Shown here: piece after piece, positions 33,854 to 42,128 of the stretch
Position numbering within the stretch: the first letter of the stretch is position 1
How the letters are laid out: each line of letters opens with the position of its first letter
Source: Neobacillus driksii
Lineage (GTDB): Bacteria; Bacillota; Bacilli; Bacillales; Cytobacillaceae
NCBI RefSeq assembly: GCF_013409995.1
Contig: NZ_JACCBX010000006.1
Coordinates: forward strand, 184,437-248,436
Direction of reading: 5' to 3'
Length of the DNA: 64,000 nt
The notes under the pieces: generated by a model
What the model saw: the letters and a program-made list of their open reading frames with translations, nothing else
The model's database searches: none
Told to the model about the DNA's origin: nothing
Translations under genes and position numbers: made by a program

Positions 33854-34741
33854 ATGTATAGATCAGATCGAATTACAAATTGGATTTCACATAGCTTTTT
33901 ACTCATACTTGCTGCAGGGAGCATTATTCCCTTAATCCTTCTTTTATCTTCTTCCTTTTCAAGTGAAGCCTCGATCTTGAAGGAAGGATACTCCTTTTTT
34001 CCAAAAGAGTTTAGCTTTGCAGCATATGAGTACCTGCTAACTAATTCAGCAAGTATTTTACGGGCTTACGGTGTTACCATTTTCGTTACGGTATTCGGAA
34101 CGTTTGTCAGCTTGGCGATGACTGCGTTTTTGGCGTATGCACTTTCTCGACGCGATTTACCGTACAGAAACTTTTTTACTTTCATTGTTTTCTTTACACT
34201 ATTATTCAATGGCGGACTTGTTCCGACCTATCTCGTATTTACGCAAGTATTTGATATTAAAAATACGATTTGGGCATTAATCGTTCCAGGATTGTTAATG
34301 AACGGATTTAACGTACTTTTAATGAGAACATTTTTTATGACTTCCATCCCTGAGCCTGTTATTGAATCCGCACGAATGGATGGAGCAGGTGAATTTAGAA
34401 CCTTCTTCTCCATCATCCTGCCGCTTTCATTGCCGATCTTGGCTACGATTGGGCTCCTTCAAACAATCTTTTATTGGAATGACTGGTTTAATGGACTTGT
34501 ATATATCACAGAACCATCCTTATTCAGTATCCAAAACATGTTAAACAGGATGCTGTCTGACATTCAATTTTTGGCAAGCAGTAATTTAGGTACAAACACA
34601 AGTTCAGCCGCTTCGCAAATTCCTACCACAGGTGTGCGGATGGCAATTGCAGTAATTGGTATCCTGCCGATACTCATTGCTTATCCATTCTTCCAAAAGT
34701 ATCTAGTAAAAGGGATTGCTTTGGGATCGGTTAAAGGCTGA
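33854..34741 (+). CDS. ABC sugar importer permease, LplC/YtcP-like
   Basis: 295 residues, six helices, with the EAA motif PVIESARMDGAGEFRTFFSIILPLSLP (about 172-198) and the family C-terminal LVKGIALGSVKG. It pairs with the upstream permease, 17 bp away, after GGAGGAG. A hairpin follows the stop and ends the island. Confidence 0.9.
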   Translation: MYRSDRITNWISHSFLLILAAGSIIPLILLLSSSFSSEASILKEGYSFFPKEFSFAAYEYLLTNSASILRAYGVTIFVTVFGTFVSLAMTAFLAYALSRRDLPYRNFFTFIVFFTLLFNGGLVPTYLVFTQVFDIKNTIWALIVPGLLMNGFNVLLMRTFFMTSIPEPVIESARMDGAGEFRTFFSIILPLSLPILATIGLLQTIFYWNDWFNGLVYITEPSLFSIQNMLNRMLSDIQFLASSNLGTNTSSAASQIPTTGVRMAIAVIGILPILIAYPFFQKYLVKGIALGSVKG

Positions 34742-34752
34742 CATAAAACAGG

Positions 34753-34780
34753 GGAGGGCAAGCTGCCTTCCTTATTTTAT
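34753..34780 (+). terminator. Terminator after the ABC importer operon
   Basis: GGAGGGCA (34753-34760) pairs with TGCCTTCC (34764-34771), followed by TTATTTTA. Confidence 0.75.
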
Positions 34781-34814
34781 TGAATAAATCTAGACCGGAT
34801 TATCTTGATCGCGG

Positions 34815-35177
34815 CTATAGTTCTTCTTCAAAAGCCAGTTCAACACACTTTCTTGGTGAATATTCGGCTAGCCAGTCAGGTAGTGTTCCTCGTTTGTTTG
34901 ATTTAGGGTCGCATTCAATTCTCACCCGTCCTTCCTTCATCCATTCCTGTAAAGTGGTAGGAAAATGACCTTCTTCAAATTGGAATACAGCAATATCACC
35001 AATCGCAGGAGGATAGGGACTTTTTCGAATGTGGTATTTCAGTTTCGTTAATACCTTCTCATAATCCATTTCAGAACAAAATTGAAACCATTGCTGAACT
35101 GTTTCGTCTTTAAATATGCAATGGGAGTAAACCGATTCAATCAGTACTAAAAGCTTAAATGCCTCTTCCTTGGTCAT
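34815..35177 (-). CDS. Helicase loader/inhibitor-like protein (SPP1 G39P type)
   Basis: 120 residues. The N-terminal ~70 residues, MTKEEAFKLLVLIESVYSHC and the FCSEMDYEKVLTKLKYHIRKSPYPPAIGDI segment, resemble the phage G39P/replicative-helicase loader-inhibitor domain, including the Lys-x-x-x-[FY]-P-P-x-[IV]-x-[DE] motif. A C-terminal basic and acidic tail follows. AGGAGG is well placed before the ATG. No other phage gene is nearby, so it is either a domesticated remnant or a cellular gene of unknown role. No target helicase gene is adjacent. Confidence 0.6.
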   Translation of the reverse strand: MTKEEAFKLLVLIESVYSHCIFKDETVQQWFQFCSEMDYEKVLTKLKYHIRKSPYPPAIGDIAVFQFEEGHFPTTLQEWMKEGRVRIECDPKSNKRGTLPDWLAEYSPRKCVELAFEEEL

Positions 35178-35439
35178 TGATTTTCCTCCTATAACAAGAT
35201 TTTACACTCCTGAATCCACCATCAACCCGATAAGACACCGATTCTTTCTTTAATTTTTTTTTTCGTTGGCATTCTCTCCGCTTCTAGTTTTGTCCTAATG
35301 ACCTTTTCGCAATACGAACGCTGCTAAATTTACGATCGTTAAGCTATTAAAGCGAATAAATCTAAAATATTATTTGTATTAAGTGACATAAACGCTAAAC
35401 TTATTCGACTAATTTATGAGTATAAAAATTGGAGGACAA

Positions 35440-35460
35440 ATGGAGTTGACCAGCGGATGA
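35440..35460 (+). CDS. Six-codon leader peptide coupled to the sigma factor gene
   Basis: GGAGG (35431-35435) precedes ATG at 35440, encoding Met-Glu-Leu-Thr-Ser-Gly followed by TGA at 35458-35460. That stop overlaps the sigma-factor ATG as ATGA. The sigma gene itself has only a weak GGAG 11 nt upstream, so its translation may depend on ribosomes finishing this leader. Confidence 0.45.
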   Translation: MELTSG

Positions 35461-35957
35461 ATAGTAACATAATTTCGGAATGGTTTTACTTGTACAATAA
35501 AGATATATACCATTATTTGGTTTATTACATCGGGTCGAGTGATGTAGAAGATTTGGTGCAGGAAGTTTTTATTCGAGCGATTAAAGGTTTTGATACTTTT
35601 CAGCAAAAAGCAAGTCCTAAAACCTGGCTTTTTTCAATTGCGCGCCATGTTGGGATTGATGAAATGAGGAAAAGGAATCGATTGAGAATGAAGGAATGGA
35701 TTTCGTTCCGGGATGAGCAATCGGATAAGGAAACACCGGAGAAAATTCTCCAACTCAATGAAAATAATAAATTACTATATCAAGCAATACAATCATTAAA
35801 AGCAAATTATCGAGATGTAATCATTCTTAGAGGGATTAAAGAACTCTCTGTATCTGAAACAGCCTCGGTATTAAATTGGAATGAAAATAAGGTTCGAACA
35901 ACCTATCATCGTGCGTTAAAGACATTACAAAAAAATATAGGAGGAATTTCTCTATGA
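35457..35957 (+). CDS. ECF-type RNA polymerase sigma factor (SigX/SigW-like)
   Basis: 166 residues with sigma region 2 (about 25-85: DVEDLVQEVFIRAIKGFDTF and SPKTWLFSIARHVGIDEMRKRNR) and region 4 (about 110-160: YRDVIILRGIKELSVSETASVLNWNENKVRTTYHRALKTL). It is missing regions 1 and 3, so it belongs to the extracytoplasmic-function group. Its stop overlaps the ATG of the membrane protein at 35954 by 4 bp, the usual sigma/anti-sigma arrangement. Target promoters cannot be read from this window. The 279-bp gap before it shows an AT-rich stretch and the short leader but no clear autoregulatory ECF motif. Confidence 0.9.
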   Translation: MNSNIISEWFYLYNKDIYHYLVYYIGSSDVEDLVQEVFIRAIKGFDTFQQKASPKTWLFSIARHVGIDEMRKRNRLRMKEWISFRDEQSDKETPEKILQLNENNKLLYQAIQSLKANYRDVIILRGIKELSVSETASVLNWNENKVRTTYHRALKTLQKNIGGISL

Positions 35958-36685
35958 AAGATAATGAAAAGTTTTATGAACTAGAGAAAAAAATTCGATC
36001 ATTGCCAAAACCAGATTATGATAAAAACTTTACTAAGAATACACAAGATATCATCCATGAAAACCTAATCCAATTTGCCCGTTCTTATGATAAGAAGAAA
36101 AAGAGAACTGGAATAATGAAAAAGATCTCATTAGGTTTAGCCAGTATCGCTGCCTTGGTGTTATTCGCCATTCTTATAATCCCGATAATAAATCTTGATT
36201 CAAATCTACAAGGGCAGCAAGGTAAAGGAGAACCTACAGTAGATAGCAACAATGATAATGAAGAAATAGATCAGAATGAATCTGAAGAAAACCTTTATGA
36301 AAACGAAGAATATGGATTTACCTTTACGTTACCCGAAAGTTGGGAGGGCTATCAGATTGTATCGGATTCGTGGGAAGGTATAGGTGCTGATCAACAACAA
36401 ATGGAAAATGGTCAAATCCTATTAATAAGACATCCTGAATGGACAGAGGATAAACCAAGACAAGATATTCCGATAATGATTTTTACTCTTAAACAATGGT
36501 CCTCACTTGAAAAGGGGGAATTTCATATTGGTGCAGCACCGATTGGACCAACAATGCTAACCCAAAATAATGAATATGTTTTCGCACTTCCAGCTAGATA
36601 TAACTTTGCATTTCTAGAGGGCTATGAAGAAGTAGAAACCATTTTACAAAACAACCCGCTTCAACCGAAAAATGTAGTAAAGTAG
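35954..36685 (+). CDS. Membrane-anchored anti-sigma factor
   Basis: The 243-residue protein has a charged cytoplasmic N-terminus (about 1-55), one membrane helix (about 57-78, ISLGLASIAALVLFAILIIPII), an acidic Asn/Glu linker (about 85-120) and an extracytoplasmic domain (about 120-240; YGFTFTLPESWEGYQIV). The layout and overlap with the sigma gene indicate that it holds the sigma factor at the membrane until an envelope signal releases it. GGAGG precedes the ATG. The external domain has a PsbP/YgdR-like beginning common in such proteins; its ligand is unknown. Confidence 0.82.
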   Translation: MKDNEKFYELEKKIRSLPKPDYDKNFTKNTQDIIHENLIQFARSYDKKKKRTGIMKKISLGLASIAALVLFAILIIPIINLDSNLQGQQGKGEPTVDSNNDNEEIDQNESEENLYENEEYGFTFTLPESWEGYQIVSDSWEGIGADQQQMENGQILLIRHPEWTEDKPRQDIPIMIFTLKQWSSLEKGEFHIGAAPIGPTMLTQNNEYVFALPARYNFAFLEGYEEVETILQNNPLQPKNVVK

Positions 36686-36771
36686 CTTCATTCGCAAACA
36701 TTTTTTCCAAACTTAACTTAAGCTAGATTATGTTAAAATGATAATACTAACTTGGAAAATGAGGGATTGTC

Positions 36772-37398
36772 TTGAATAAAGTAAATAACATTTATTGCGT
36801 TGGTCGAAACTATGCTGCACATGCCAAAGAATTACAAAATGAAGTGCCGACTTCTCCCATGCTATTTTCCAAACCTACTCATGCTCTTATAGAAGCTGCT
36901 GGTCAGGAAATTTCACTCCCTAGTAACCGAGGATCTATTCATTTTGAAACCGAAATTGTTATTAGGATGGGAAAACCATATGAAAAGGGGATAAAAGTAG
37001 ACGATATAGTAGAAAGTATCGCAATCGGTATCGATTTTACACTAAGGGATGTCCAGAGTGAACTCAAGAAAAAAGGACATCCATGGCTGTTAGCAAAAGG
37101 TTTCCCAAACTCAGCGATTGTCAGCAAATATATTCCCTTTCCAGGGATAGAAGAAATGAAGCAGAATGACTTTTCCTTAATTAAAAATGAAGAAAAGGTG
37201 CAGCAAGGTAATATCACTAATATGATTTTTGATTTACAGACCATTATCGATTTCACAGCCCTAAACTTTGGATTAGGAGAAGGGGATTTAATCTTTACGG
37301 GAACCCCTGAAGGTGTCGGTCCCGTTAACGACAACGATCATTTAACATTACTTTGGGGGAATTCCATCCTTGGTGAATGTTTTATCAATTTTGATTAA
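36772..37398 (+). CDS. Fumarylacetoacetate hydrolase-fold protein (acylpyruvase-like)
   Basis: 208 residues, a single-domain FAH-superfamily enzyme. CVGRNYAAHAKEL opens the fold, and the divalent-metal ligands are visible as Glu-x-Glu in HFETEIV and Asp in GIDFTLRDVQ. The LIFTGTPEGVGPV motif closes the site. Members hydrolyse C-C bonds in acylpyruvates or related beta-diketo acids. It could act on aromatic breakdown products, but nothing in the context proves this. The TTG start is supported by GAGGGA. It is a single gene followed by a weak hairpin. Confidence 0.85.
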   Translation: MNKVNNIYCVGRNYAAHAKELQNEVPTSPMLFSKPTHALIEAAGQEISLPSNRGSIHFETEIVIRMGKPYEKGIKVDDIVESIAIGIDFTLRDVQSELKKKGHPWLLAKGFPNSAIVSKYIPFPGIEEMKQNDFSLIKNEEKVQQGNITNMIFDLQTIIDFTALNFGLGEGDLIFTGTPEGVGPVNDNDHLTLLWGNSILGECFINFD

Positions 37399-37409
37399 AT
37401 TGTCGAAAA

Positions 37410-37440
37410 GGTTCTTAGGAATTTCTAGGGCCTTTTTTCA
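37410..37440 (+). terminator. Weak terminator between convergent genes
   Basis: AAAGGTTCTTAGG pairs imperfectly with CTAGGGCCTTT, followed by TTT (37410-37440). Confidence 0.5.
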
Positions 37441-37443
37441 GTC

Positions 37444-38343
37444 CTAAACCTTATTTTTTTCAATAAATTTAAGAATATCATCCAATGACTGATTACGTTT
37501 TTCCGCAGTAATTAGATCAAACAAATCTCCCTCCTCTAGTATCCTTTTCTTCAGGTTGAAAATTGTGAAGTCGGACGGCTTTATGCCCGCTTCAACTTCT
37601 TCCCAAGTTAGAGGAGTAGCTACCGTTGGTTCTGATTTTGCTCTCGCCGAGTAAACCACTGGCATTGTCCTTCCTCGCCATAGCTGCAAGTAATCGAAAT
37701 AAAGTTTGTTTCCTCTCTTGGAAACCACTCGTTCAAGAGTTACGTGCTGCCGCAATTTCTCACCGAAATACTGAGCAACAAAGGTATTAATCTTTCTGGT
37801 TTGTTCAAAAGTATAATCGGGTTGAATCGGTACAAAAACTTGCATGCCTGAAGAACCTGATGTGCGAGGGACCGAGATTAAACCGAGCGATTCTAGAAGT
37901 TGATTCAACTTTATTGCAACCTCCGACACAAGATCAAAGCTATTATCATCGGGAGGATCTAAATCGAATACGATTTCCAGCGGATAATCGGGTTTTTCAT
38001 GGGTATCAAATGGAACGTGGAATTCGATTGCACCATAGTTCGCTGCCCAAACCAGTGTTGCCTGATCATTTAATAATATTCTTTCCTTATCTTTATAGAA
38101 AGTATGGCTGACCCATTCTGGCGCAGTTTGAGGGACTGATCTTTTTTCGATTTTCTTTCCAGTTATCCCGTGAGGATAAACCCAAATCATTAATAATCGT
38201 TCTTTGGCATGCTGTATAAGATAAGATGAAACATCAAGCAAATACTGAATATAGTCCATCTTTGTAATGCCTTGATTTTCCCAAATAACTTTCTCTGGGT
38301 GTGTAATTTCGATGTTTCGGCCATCAACCTCTATTACTTCCAT
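37444..38343 (-). CDS. ligD: LigD polymerase (archaeo-eukaryotic primase-type) domain protein
   Basis: 299 residues forming the stand-alone polymerase/primase domain of the bacterial NHEJ enzyme LigD. The catalytic Asp pair is in FDLDPPD (about 126-132), with further family motifs RTSGSSGMQVFVPI and GRTMPVVYSARAK. It fills gaps and adds ribonucleotides at double-strand break ends. In B. subtilis this domain is fused to the ligase in one protein; here it is separate and divergent from the ligase gene at 38394. AAGGAGG precedes the ATG. No ku gene is in the window. Confidence 0.9.
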   Translation of the reverse strand: MEVIEVDGRNIEITHPEKVIWENQGITKMDYIQYLLDVSSYLIQHAKERLLMIWVYPHGITGKKIEKRSVPQTAPEWVSHTFYKDKERILLNDQATLVWAANYGAIEFHVPFDTHEKPDYPLEIVFDLDPPDDNSFDLVSEVAIKLNQLLESLGLISVPRTSGSSGMQVFVPIQPDYTFEQTRKINTFVAQYFGEKLRQHVTLERVVSKRGNKLYFDYLQLWRGRTMPVVYSARAKSEPTVATPLTWEEVEAGIKPSDFTIFNLKKRILEEGDLFDLITAEKRNQSLDDILKFIEKNKV

Positions 38344-38393
38344 ACGACTGACCTCCTTTTTCCTATATATTTTCAGTGGTTCTCGTAAAAACT

Positions 38394-39365
38394 ATGTATT
38401 ATCTAATAATTGGGGTGGTTAAGCTGGAGCCGATTTTTGCAATGGAGCCTGTTAGCAGTGATATGATTCCGACAGGGGAGCAATGGATTGCACAAGTTAA
38501 ATGGGATGGGGTTAGAATCCTTACCTATTTCGACACACAAGAAGTACGGCTTTATAATCGAAAAAAGAATGAACGGACCTTCCACTTTCCAGAGATTATA
38601 CCCATTCATGAATACTGTTCCAGCGCATCCGTGATTTTAGATGGAGAAGTTATTGTTTTAGGGGAAGATGGAAGACCCTCTTTCCAACAAGTAATGAGAC
38701 GGGATGGGTTACGGAACTTAGAACGCATAAAAATGGTTGCAGAATCTGTACCGATTATCTATATGATTTTCGACGTAATTTATTTGAATGGTGAGTGGAT
38801 TCATAACAAGCCGTTTCAAGTAAGAAATGAACTACTCGCGGACATCATTACTCCTAACGATCATATTCAACTAGTTCCTTCTATCTCTGAAGCAGAAGCC
38901 TTATTTCATGCCATTAAGGAACAAGGTATGGAAGGGATCGTGATGAAAAGGCTTAGTTCACATTATTCAATTGGAAAAAAGCGGGATGACTGGCTCAAGG
39001 TAAAAAATTATCGTGATATCATCGCCGTCATCGGAGGTTTTACATTAGGGCATGATACCATAAATTCCATTCTACTCGGTCTATATGATAATAAAGGGAA
39101 CCTTCATTATGTGGGTCATACAGGGACCGGGAAAATGACCGTTGTTGACTGGAAAGAACTAACGAAAGAATTAAGGGGATTGGTAATAGACCAGCATCCT
39201 TTTCACAAGACACCTCAACGTCATGCGCATGCCACCTGGGTAACACCTGTAAAAACAGTTAAGATAAAATTCGCTGAATGGACGGAAGGTGGAGCGATGA
39301 GGCAGCCAAGTATTGAGGGATTAATTGAGATTCCTCCTAAAGAATGTTTGTTGGAAAGGTCCTAA
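38394..39365 (+). CDS. ATP-dependent DNA ligase (LigD ligase domain)
   Basis: About 323 residues with an adenylation domain (motif I KWDGVR with Lys ~36; LDGEVIVL; FDVIY; EGIVMKR; WLKVKNYRD) and an OB-fold C-terminal domain (GFTLGH, VGHTGTG, KFAEWTEGGAMRQP). It joins nicks and breaks using ATP. With the polymerase gene on the other strand, it forms a split LigD. The start is unsure: GTG 38376, ATG 38394 and GTG 38415 are all in frame, and homology begins after the last of these. GGGGTGG before 38415 may be the ribosome site. Confidence 0.88.
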   Translation: MYYLIIGVVKLEPIFAMEPVSSDMIPTGEQWIAQVKWDGVRILTYFDTQEVRLYNRKKNERTFHFPEIIPIHEYCSSASVILDGEVIVLGEDGRPSFQQVMRRDGLRNLERIKMVAESVPIIYMIFDVIYLNGEWIHNKPFQVRNELLADIITPNDHIQLVPSISEAEALFHAIKEQGMEGIVMKRLSSHYSIGKKRDDWLKVKNYRDIIAVIGGFTLGHDTINSILLGLYDNKGNLHYVGHTGTGKMTVVDWKELTKELRGLVIDQHPFHKTPQRHAHATWVTPVKTVKIKFAEWTEGGAMRQPSIEGLIEIPPKECLLERS

Positions 39366-39381
39366 TATTATAAATTGAAAC

Positions 39382-39416
39382 GGGAAAACTGTCGACGTGA
39401 ATTCGACAGTTTTCTC
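39382..39416. terminator. Bidirectional terminator between ligase and lipoprotein genes
   Basis: GAAAACTGTCGA (39384-39395) pairs perfectly with TCGACAGTTTTC (39403-39414) between convergent genes. Confidence 0.8.
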
Positions 39417-39425
39417 CATGGATTA

Positions 39426-40328
39426 TTAACGAAAAAACCTTCCGACAGTATCGGTAAAATCATCCCAGATACCATTTCTGTTTCGTCCATTTTGAATATC
39501 GTTTGAATAGTTGTTCATTTGAGTGTAGAAATCGTTATCGTAAGAAACATAAACATTGTGAATTTTTTTATCAGCTGCCCTTACTTGGTCAGCAATCCTT
39601 TGCTCAAGACGAGTAGATACTTCTTTATAGTTGGTACCACCTGTCCCATTGTTACCATTCATATTCGTACCAGTATTACCTGTATTCGTACCTGTTCCAC
39701 CAGTACCATTATTACCGGTGTTTGTGTTTGTTCCAGTTATACGATCTGTCCCAGCACCCGTATTGTTTCCGGTTATCGCACCAGTCCCAGTATTCATGTT
39801 GGGACCTGTAGTGCCTGTATTTCCAGAGTTCGTATAGTTTCCTGTAAACCCGTTTCCTACGTTCGTGTTGTTTCCTGTGCTCCCATTATTGCCAGCATTT
39901 GTGTTGGTTCCAGTAATCCCTGCATTACTAGTCCCGGTATTTTGGGTATTCCCAGCATTATTGCCGTTTCCACCCCTGTTATTCGTTGTACCTGTGCCAG
40001 TACCGGCACGATCCCCTGTAGTACCTTGCTGATTGTTTAATCGGACAGCTACATATGCGTCGTTATTACGGATGATTACATGGGCTTGACCCACTTCTCC
40101 TAATCGTTCTACATTGTTTGCCGCACGAGTTGAAACTCTTAAGTTTTGGTTCGAAACATTTCTTCCGGTAACACCATTGTTATCATTGTTTCTCATGTTG
40201 TTTCTAACGTTATTTACCCCTAAATTTGCACCGTTGTTATCATTGCCAGCATTGTGATTATCTCCAGCACAACCAGTTAAACCGATGAGAGTAGAGGTTA
40301 AAACGAAAGTAATCAAGCCTTTTTTCAA
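39426..40328 (-). CDS. YhcN/YlaJ-type spore lipoprotein with a long Asn/Gly/Thr repeat
   Basis: The 300-residue lipoprotein has a signal peptide ending in LTGC (Cys20). A first YhcN/YlaJ segment (about 60-105, NVERLGEVGQAHVIIRNNDAYVAVRL) is separated from the second (about 235-300, LEQRIADQVRAADKKIHNVYVSYDNDFYTQM) by about 120 residues of degenerate NTGTGTTGNNTN-like repeats. Family members are found in the spore inner membrane or coat region. The repeat is much longer than usual and probably length-variable. The TTG start has GAGGAG upstream. The antisense frame 39519-40040 is a shadow of the repeat. Confidence 0.8.
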   Translation of the reverse strand: MKKGLITFVLTSTLIGLTGCAGDNHNAGNDNNGANLGVNNVRNNMRNNDNNGVTGRNVSNQNLRVSTRAANNVERLGEVGQAHVIIRNNDAYVAVRLNNQQGTTGDRAGTGTGTTNNRGGNGNNAGNTQNTGTSNAGITGTNTNAGNNGSTGNNTNVGNGFTGNYTNSGNTGTTGPNMNTGTGAITGNNTGAGTDRITGTNTNTGNNGTGGTGTNTGNTGTNMNGNNGTGGTNYKEVSTRLEQRIADQVRAADKKIHNVYVSYDNDFYTQMNNYSNDIQNGRNRNGIWDDFTDTVGRFFR

Positions 40329-40533
40329 GTATTGTCAACTCCTCAAAAAATTATCTTACACTTATATCGTGGCTTATCTAAGTGGAACTATTCGAGTACA
40401 TTATTGACAAAAAATAGCTTTTTAGGAAATCGGATATTTTACCTTCGTGAACAAAATGAACAAAATGGTTAAAAAGTTTTTAATGCTGTTTAAATGTATA
40501 ATCTATTAAAAATTCAAAAATTTTGTAAAATTA

Positions 40534-40547
40534 AGAAAACGTTTACA
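40534..40547 (+). promoter_or_regulatory. cre box before tctC
   Basis: AGAAAACGTTTACA matches TGWNANCGNTNWCA at 13 of 14 bases and lies 14 bp before the ATG. CcpA bound here would block transcription, so carboxylate import is probably repressed by preferred sugars. Confidence 0.7.
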
Positions 40548-40560
40548 AGGGGGAATTGAA

Positions 40561-41592
40561 ATGTTTTCTATGAAAAAAATATCAGCAGTTATGGTTGCAG
40601 GAGCATTAGCCTTAAGCCTTGGTGCATGCAGCAGCAGTAATGAAACAGCAAGCCCAGGAAAGAAGGAAGAAGCTACTGGCTATCCAACGAAGGCGATTAC
40701 AGTTGTCGCACCATCAGGGGCAGGGGGCGGCTGGGATTTAACCGCTCGAGCGTTTACGAAAGTGCTGGGTGAAACGAAGATCGTTGAACAGCCTTTGACG
40801 GTAGAGAATAAGCCTGGTGGCGGCGGTGCTGTCTTCATGGCAGAATACGCTACCCAGCAGGTTGAAAATAATGACATGCTCTTTGTCAATTCACCACCGA
40901 TTGTTATTAACAACCTGAAAAAAGAAGGAAACAGTCCATACGGCTACAAAAATACAACACCATTGGCGCAGCTTACAAAAGATTTCGGTGCAATAGTTGT
41001 AAAAGCCGATTCCAAATTTACAGACCTAAAATCAGTTTTGGAAGAGGTAAAGAAAGATCCTAGTAAACTTACCTTTGCAGGTGGATCCGCACCAGGTTCC
41101 ATGGACCATTTAATTTCCATTTTACCTGCTTATAAATATGGCGTGGACCCAACAAAAGTTAAATACGTTTCCTATGATGGCGGCGGTGAAGCAATTACGG
41201 CACTACTCGGCGGTAACGCAGATGTCATAGGTACTGATGCCTCAAGTGTTAAAGAATTTTTAAAGGCGGGCAAGGTGCGCGTGTTGGCGATTACCTCAAC
41301 TGAGCGTTTAACGGGTGATTTTAAGGATGTTCCAACTGCTAAAGAACAGGGTGTAGATGCAGAGTTTACGATTTGGCGCGGGGTGTTTGGTCCTGAAAAA
41401 ATGTCTAAAGAAGCGAAAACCTATTGGGAACAAGCAATTGATAAGCTCGTTAACTCTCCTGAATGGAAAAAAGAAGTTGAGACGCAAGGCTGGGAATTGG
41501 AGTATAAAAACAGTTCTGATTTCAAAAAGTTTTTAGAAGAGCAAGAAAGCCAAGTCCAACAATTATTAACAGCATTAGGAATGCAAAAGTAA
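40561..41592 (+). CDS. Tripartite tricarboxylate transporter substrate-binding protein (TctC)
   Basis: The 343-residue lipoprotein has signal peptide 1-22 and lipobox LSLGAC. The TctC/BugT fold motifs are visible: YPTKAITVVAPSGAGGGWDLTARAF, VENKPGGGGAVFMAEY, FAGGSAPGSMDHL and GGNADVIGTDASSV. It binds a carboxylate outside the cell and hands it to TctAB. AAGGGGG precedes the ATG. It is the first gene of tctCBA, separated from tctB by a read-through hairpin. The adjacent two-component systems probably sense the same substrate class (citrate or related acids). Confidence 0.9.
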   Translation: MFSMKKISAVMVAGALALSLGACSSSNETASPGKKEEATGYPTKAITVVAPSGAGGGWDLTARAFTKVLGETKIVEQPLTVENKPGGGGAVFMAEYATQQVENNDMLFVNSPPIVINNLKKEGNSPYGYKNTTPLAQLTKDFGAIVVKADSKFTDLKSVLEEVKKDPSKLTFAGGSAPGSMDHLISILPAYKYGVDPTKVKYVSYDGGGEAITALLGGNADVIGTDASSVKEFLKAGKVRVLAITSTERLTGDFKDVPTAKEQGVDAEFTIWRGVFGPEKMSKEAKTYWEQAIDKLVNSPEWKKEVETQGWELEYKNSSDFKKFLEEQESQVQQLLTALGMQK

Positions 41593-41597
41593 AACAT

Positions 41598-41634
41598 GAG
41601 GGAAGGAGTTAACTTTCTCCTTCCTCTATTTTTT
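41598..41634 (+). terminator. Attenuating terminator between tctC and tctB
   Basis: GAGGGAAGGAG (41598-41608) pairs with CTCCTTCCTC (41617-41626), followed by TATTTTTT. Suggests excess binding protein over membrane subunits. Confidence 0.8.
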
Positions 41635-41651
41635 CTGAAGGGGGATTAGGA

Positions 41652-42104
41652 ATGGTATTAAAATTCGATTACATTGCATCAGCATTGTTTCTTGCCGTAG
41701 GTGTTCTATTTATTATTGGGAGCAAGAATCTTGAAAGCTCGTCCTATGGAAGTGCAGTAGGGCCTGATATATTTCCATTCATTCTTGGAAGCGCACTCGT
41801 TTTATTAAGTATCCGTTTATTTTATGAAACATTCATCACGAAGAATCAACAGGGAACGAAAGAAAAATTACAGTATAAGCCTTTCTTAATCATATTTGCA
41901 GCTACATTGATTTATATTTTAACGCTGGAAACAATAGGGTATGTCATCACTACCTTTCTATTTTTATTCGTTTGCTTTCAAACGATGGAACGTTCGAAAG
42001 TGATTCAATCCCTTATCATATCAGCTTGTTTTTCAGGACTTGTATATTTTTTATATGTAGAGGTTTTAAAAGGTACACTGCCAGACTGGCCAATTTGGTT
42101 TTAA
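41652..42104 (+). CDS. Tripartite tricarboxylate transporter small membrane subunit (TctB)
   Basis: 150 residues with four predicted helices and the family pattern YGSAVGPDIFPFILGSALVLL after helix 1 and a hydrophobic C-terminal half. Small partner of TctA; its precise role is unknown in the family. GGGGG precedes the ATG. Confidence 0.88.
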   Translation: MVLKFDYIASALFLAVGVLFIIGSKNLESSSYGSAVGPDIFPFILGSALVLLSIRLFYETFITKNQQGTKEKLQYKPFLIIFAATLIYILTLETIGYVITTFLFLFVCFQTMERSKVIQSLIISACFSGLVYFLYVEVLKGTLPDWPIWF

Positions 42105-42128
42105 GCGAGATAGAAAGGAGGACTCAAG

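Noticed and set aside
39519..40040. 173-codon frame antisense to the spore lipoprotein
   Set aside because: Low-complexity shadow of the Asn/Gly/Thr repeat on the other strand, with no ribosome site. The minus-strand gene has a signal peptide, lipobox and family domain.
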